The notes beneath the pieces are model-generated. The model was not told the DNA's origin and did not search any database. It saw only the letters and a list, made by a program, of their open reading frames with translations. Shown one piece after another: positions 14,100 to 14,183 of a stretch of 14,183 nt of DNA (the stretch's first letter is position 1; every line of letters begins with the position of its first letter). The translations under genes were made by a program, and so were the position numbers. Location: NCBI GenBank assembly GCA_041477005.1, contig JBGOUJ010000136.1:1-14183 (forward strand), read 5' to 3'. This DNA comes from JBGOUJ01 sp041477005. Lineage in GTDB: Bacteria; Acidobacteriota; Terriglobia; Bryobacterales; JACQDG01.

Positions 14100-14183
14100 T
14101 GCTCTCCCACCTCAGGAGGAATAAAGCTTTTTGCTTCTGTACCTTACGATTGATTCCATTCTATTCGTGTGCTAGTTTGAAAG
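14100..14183. other. AT-rich tail without an assigned gene
   Basis: The last 84 bases are visibly richer in A and T than the rest. They contain AGGAGG (14114-14119), followed by AATAAAGCTTTTT and then only a very short frame from TTG 14131. It may be the upstream region of a gene beyond the right edge or the flank of the decayed element. There is no convincing terminator or promoter. Confidence 0.3.

Noticed and set aside
1..14183. Defence system, toxin-antitoxin pair or biosynthetic cluster
   Set aside because: All complete genes fit metabolic, repair, protease or exported-protein families; no nuclease-effector, immunity or synthase signatures were seen.

Overview
The window looks like a GC-rich chromosomal segment of an Acidobacteriota member, most likely near the Bryobacterales/Solibacter group; a planctomycete-like bacterium is the main alternative. 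This rests on gene content only: a DUF1501 protein with a Tat signal, a DUF1549/DUF1553 protein with Big_2-type Ig-like domains and haem-type Cys-Cys-His motifs, a PPC-domain secreted protein, a Tat-exported metallo-beta-lactamase-fold protein and the general character of UvrA. No rRNA, tRNA, CRISPR array or complete mobile element was seen.

Left half (1-7000), all on the minus strand and read right to left: a possible 24-residue leader peptide (7000-6926) overlapping the start of a Tat-exported protein with two MBL-fold domains (6929-5085); after a 201-base gap, a PPC-domain exported protein (4883-2886); 3 bases later the DUF1549/DUF1553 protein (2882-477); then, across a 212-base spacer packed with inverted 14-base repeats, the N-terminal 88 codons of a DUF1501 protein running off the left edge. 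The last three form the PPC / DUF1549-1553 / DUF1501 arrangement known from planctomycetes and acidobacteria and presumably act outside the cytoplasm, on an unknown substrate.

Right half (7062-13916), all on the plus strand and tightly packed: an IlvD/Edd-family sugar-acid dehydratase, an exported DmpA/BapA-type self-cleaving aminopeptidase (family S58), UvrA (ATGA overlap with the peptidase gene) and a CPBP-family membrane protease (11-base overlap with uvrA). The spacing suggests one transcript that places excision repair with peptide and sugar-acid catabolism. The two halves diverge from a very short shared control region at about 7001-7061.

The window ends with a decayed C-terminal piece of what looks like an IS1-type transposase (about 13974-14099) and an AT-rich tail with no gene assigned.

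I found no convincing new multi-gene system. The points most worth a second look are local: an inverted repeat that appears to encode both the basic and the hydrophobic part of the peptidase signal peptide, a 21-base minisatellite forming a heptad-repeat tail on the CPBP protease, a double MBL protein with different metal-ligand changes in each half, and the small coupled leader ORF.
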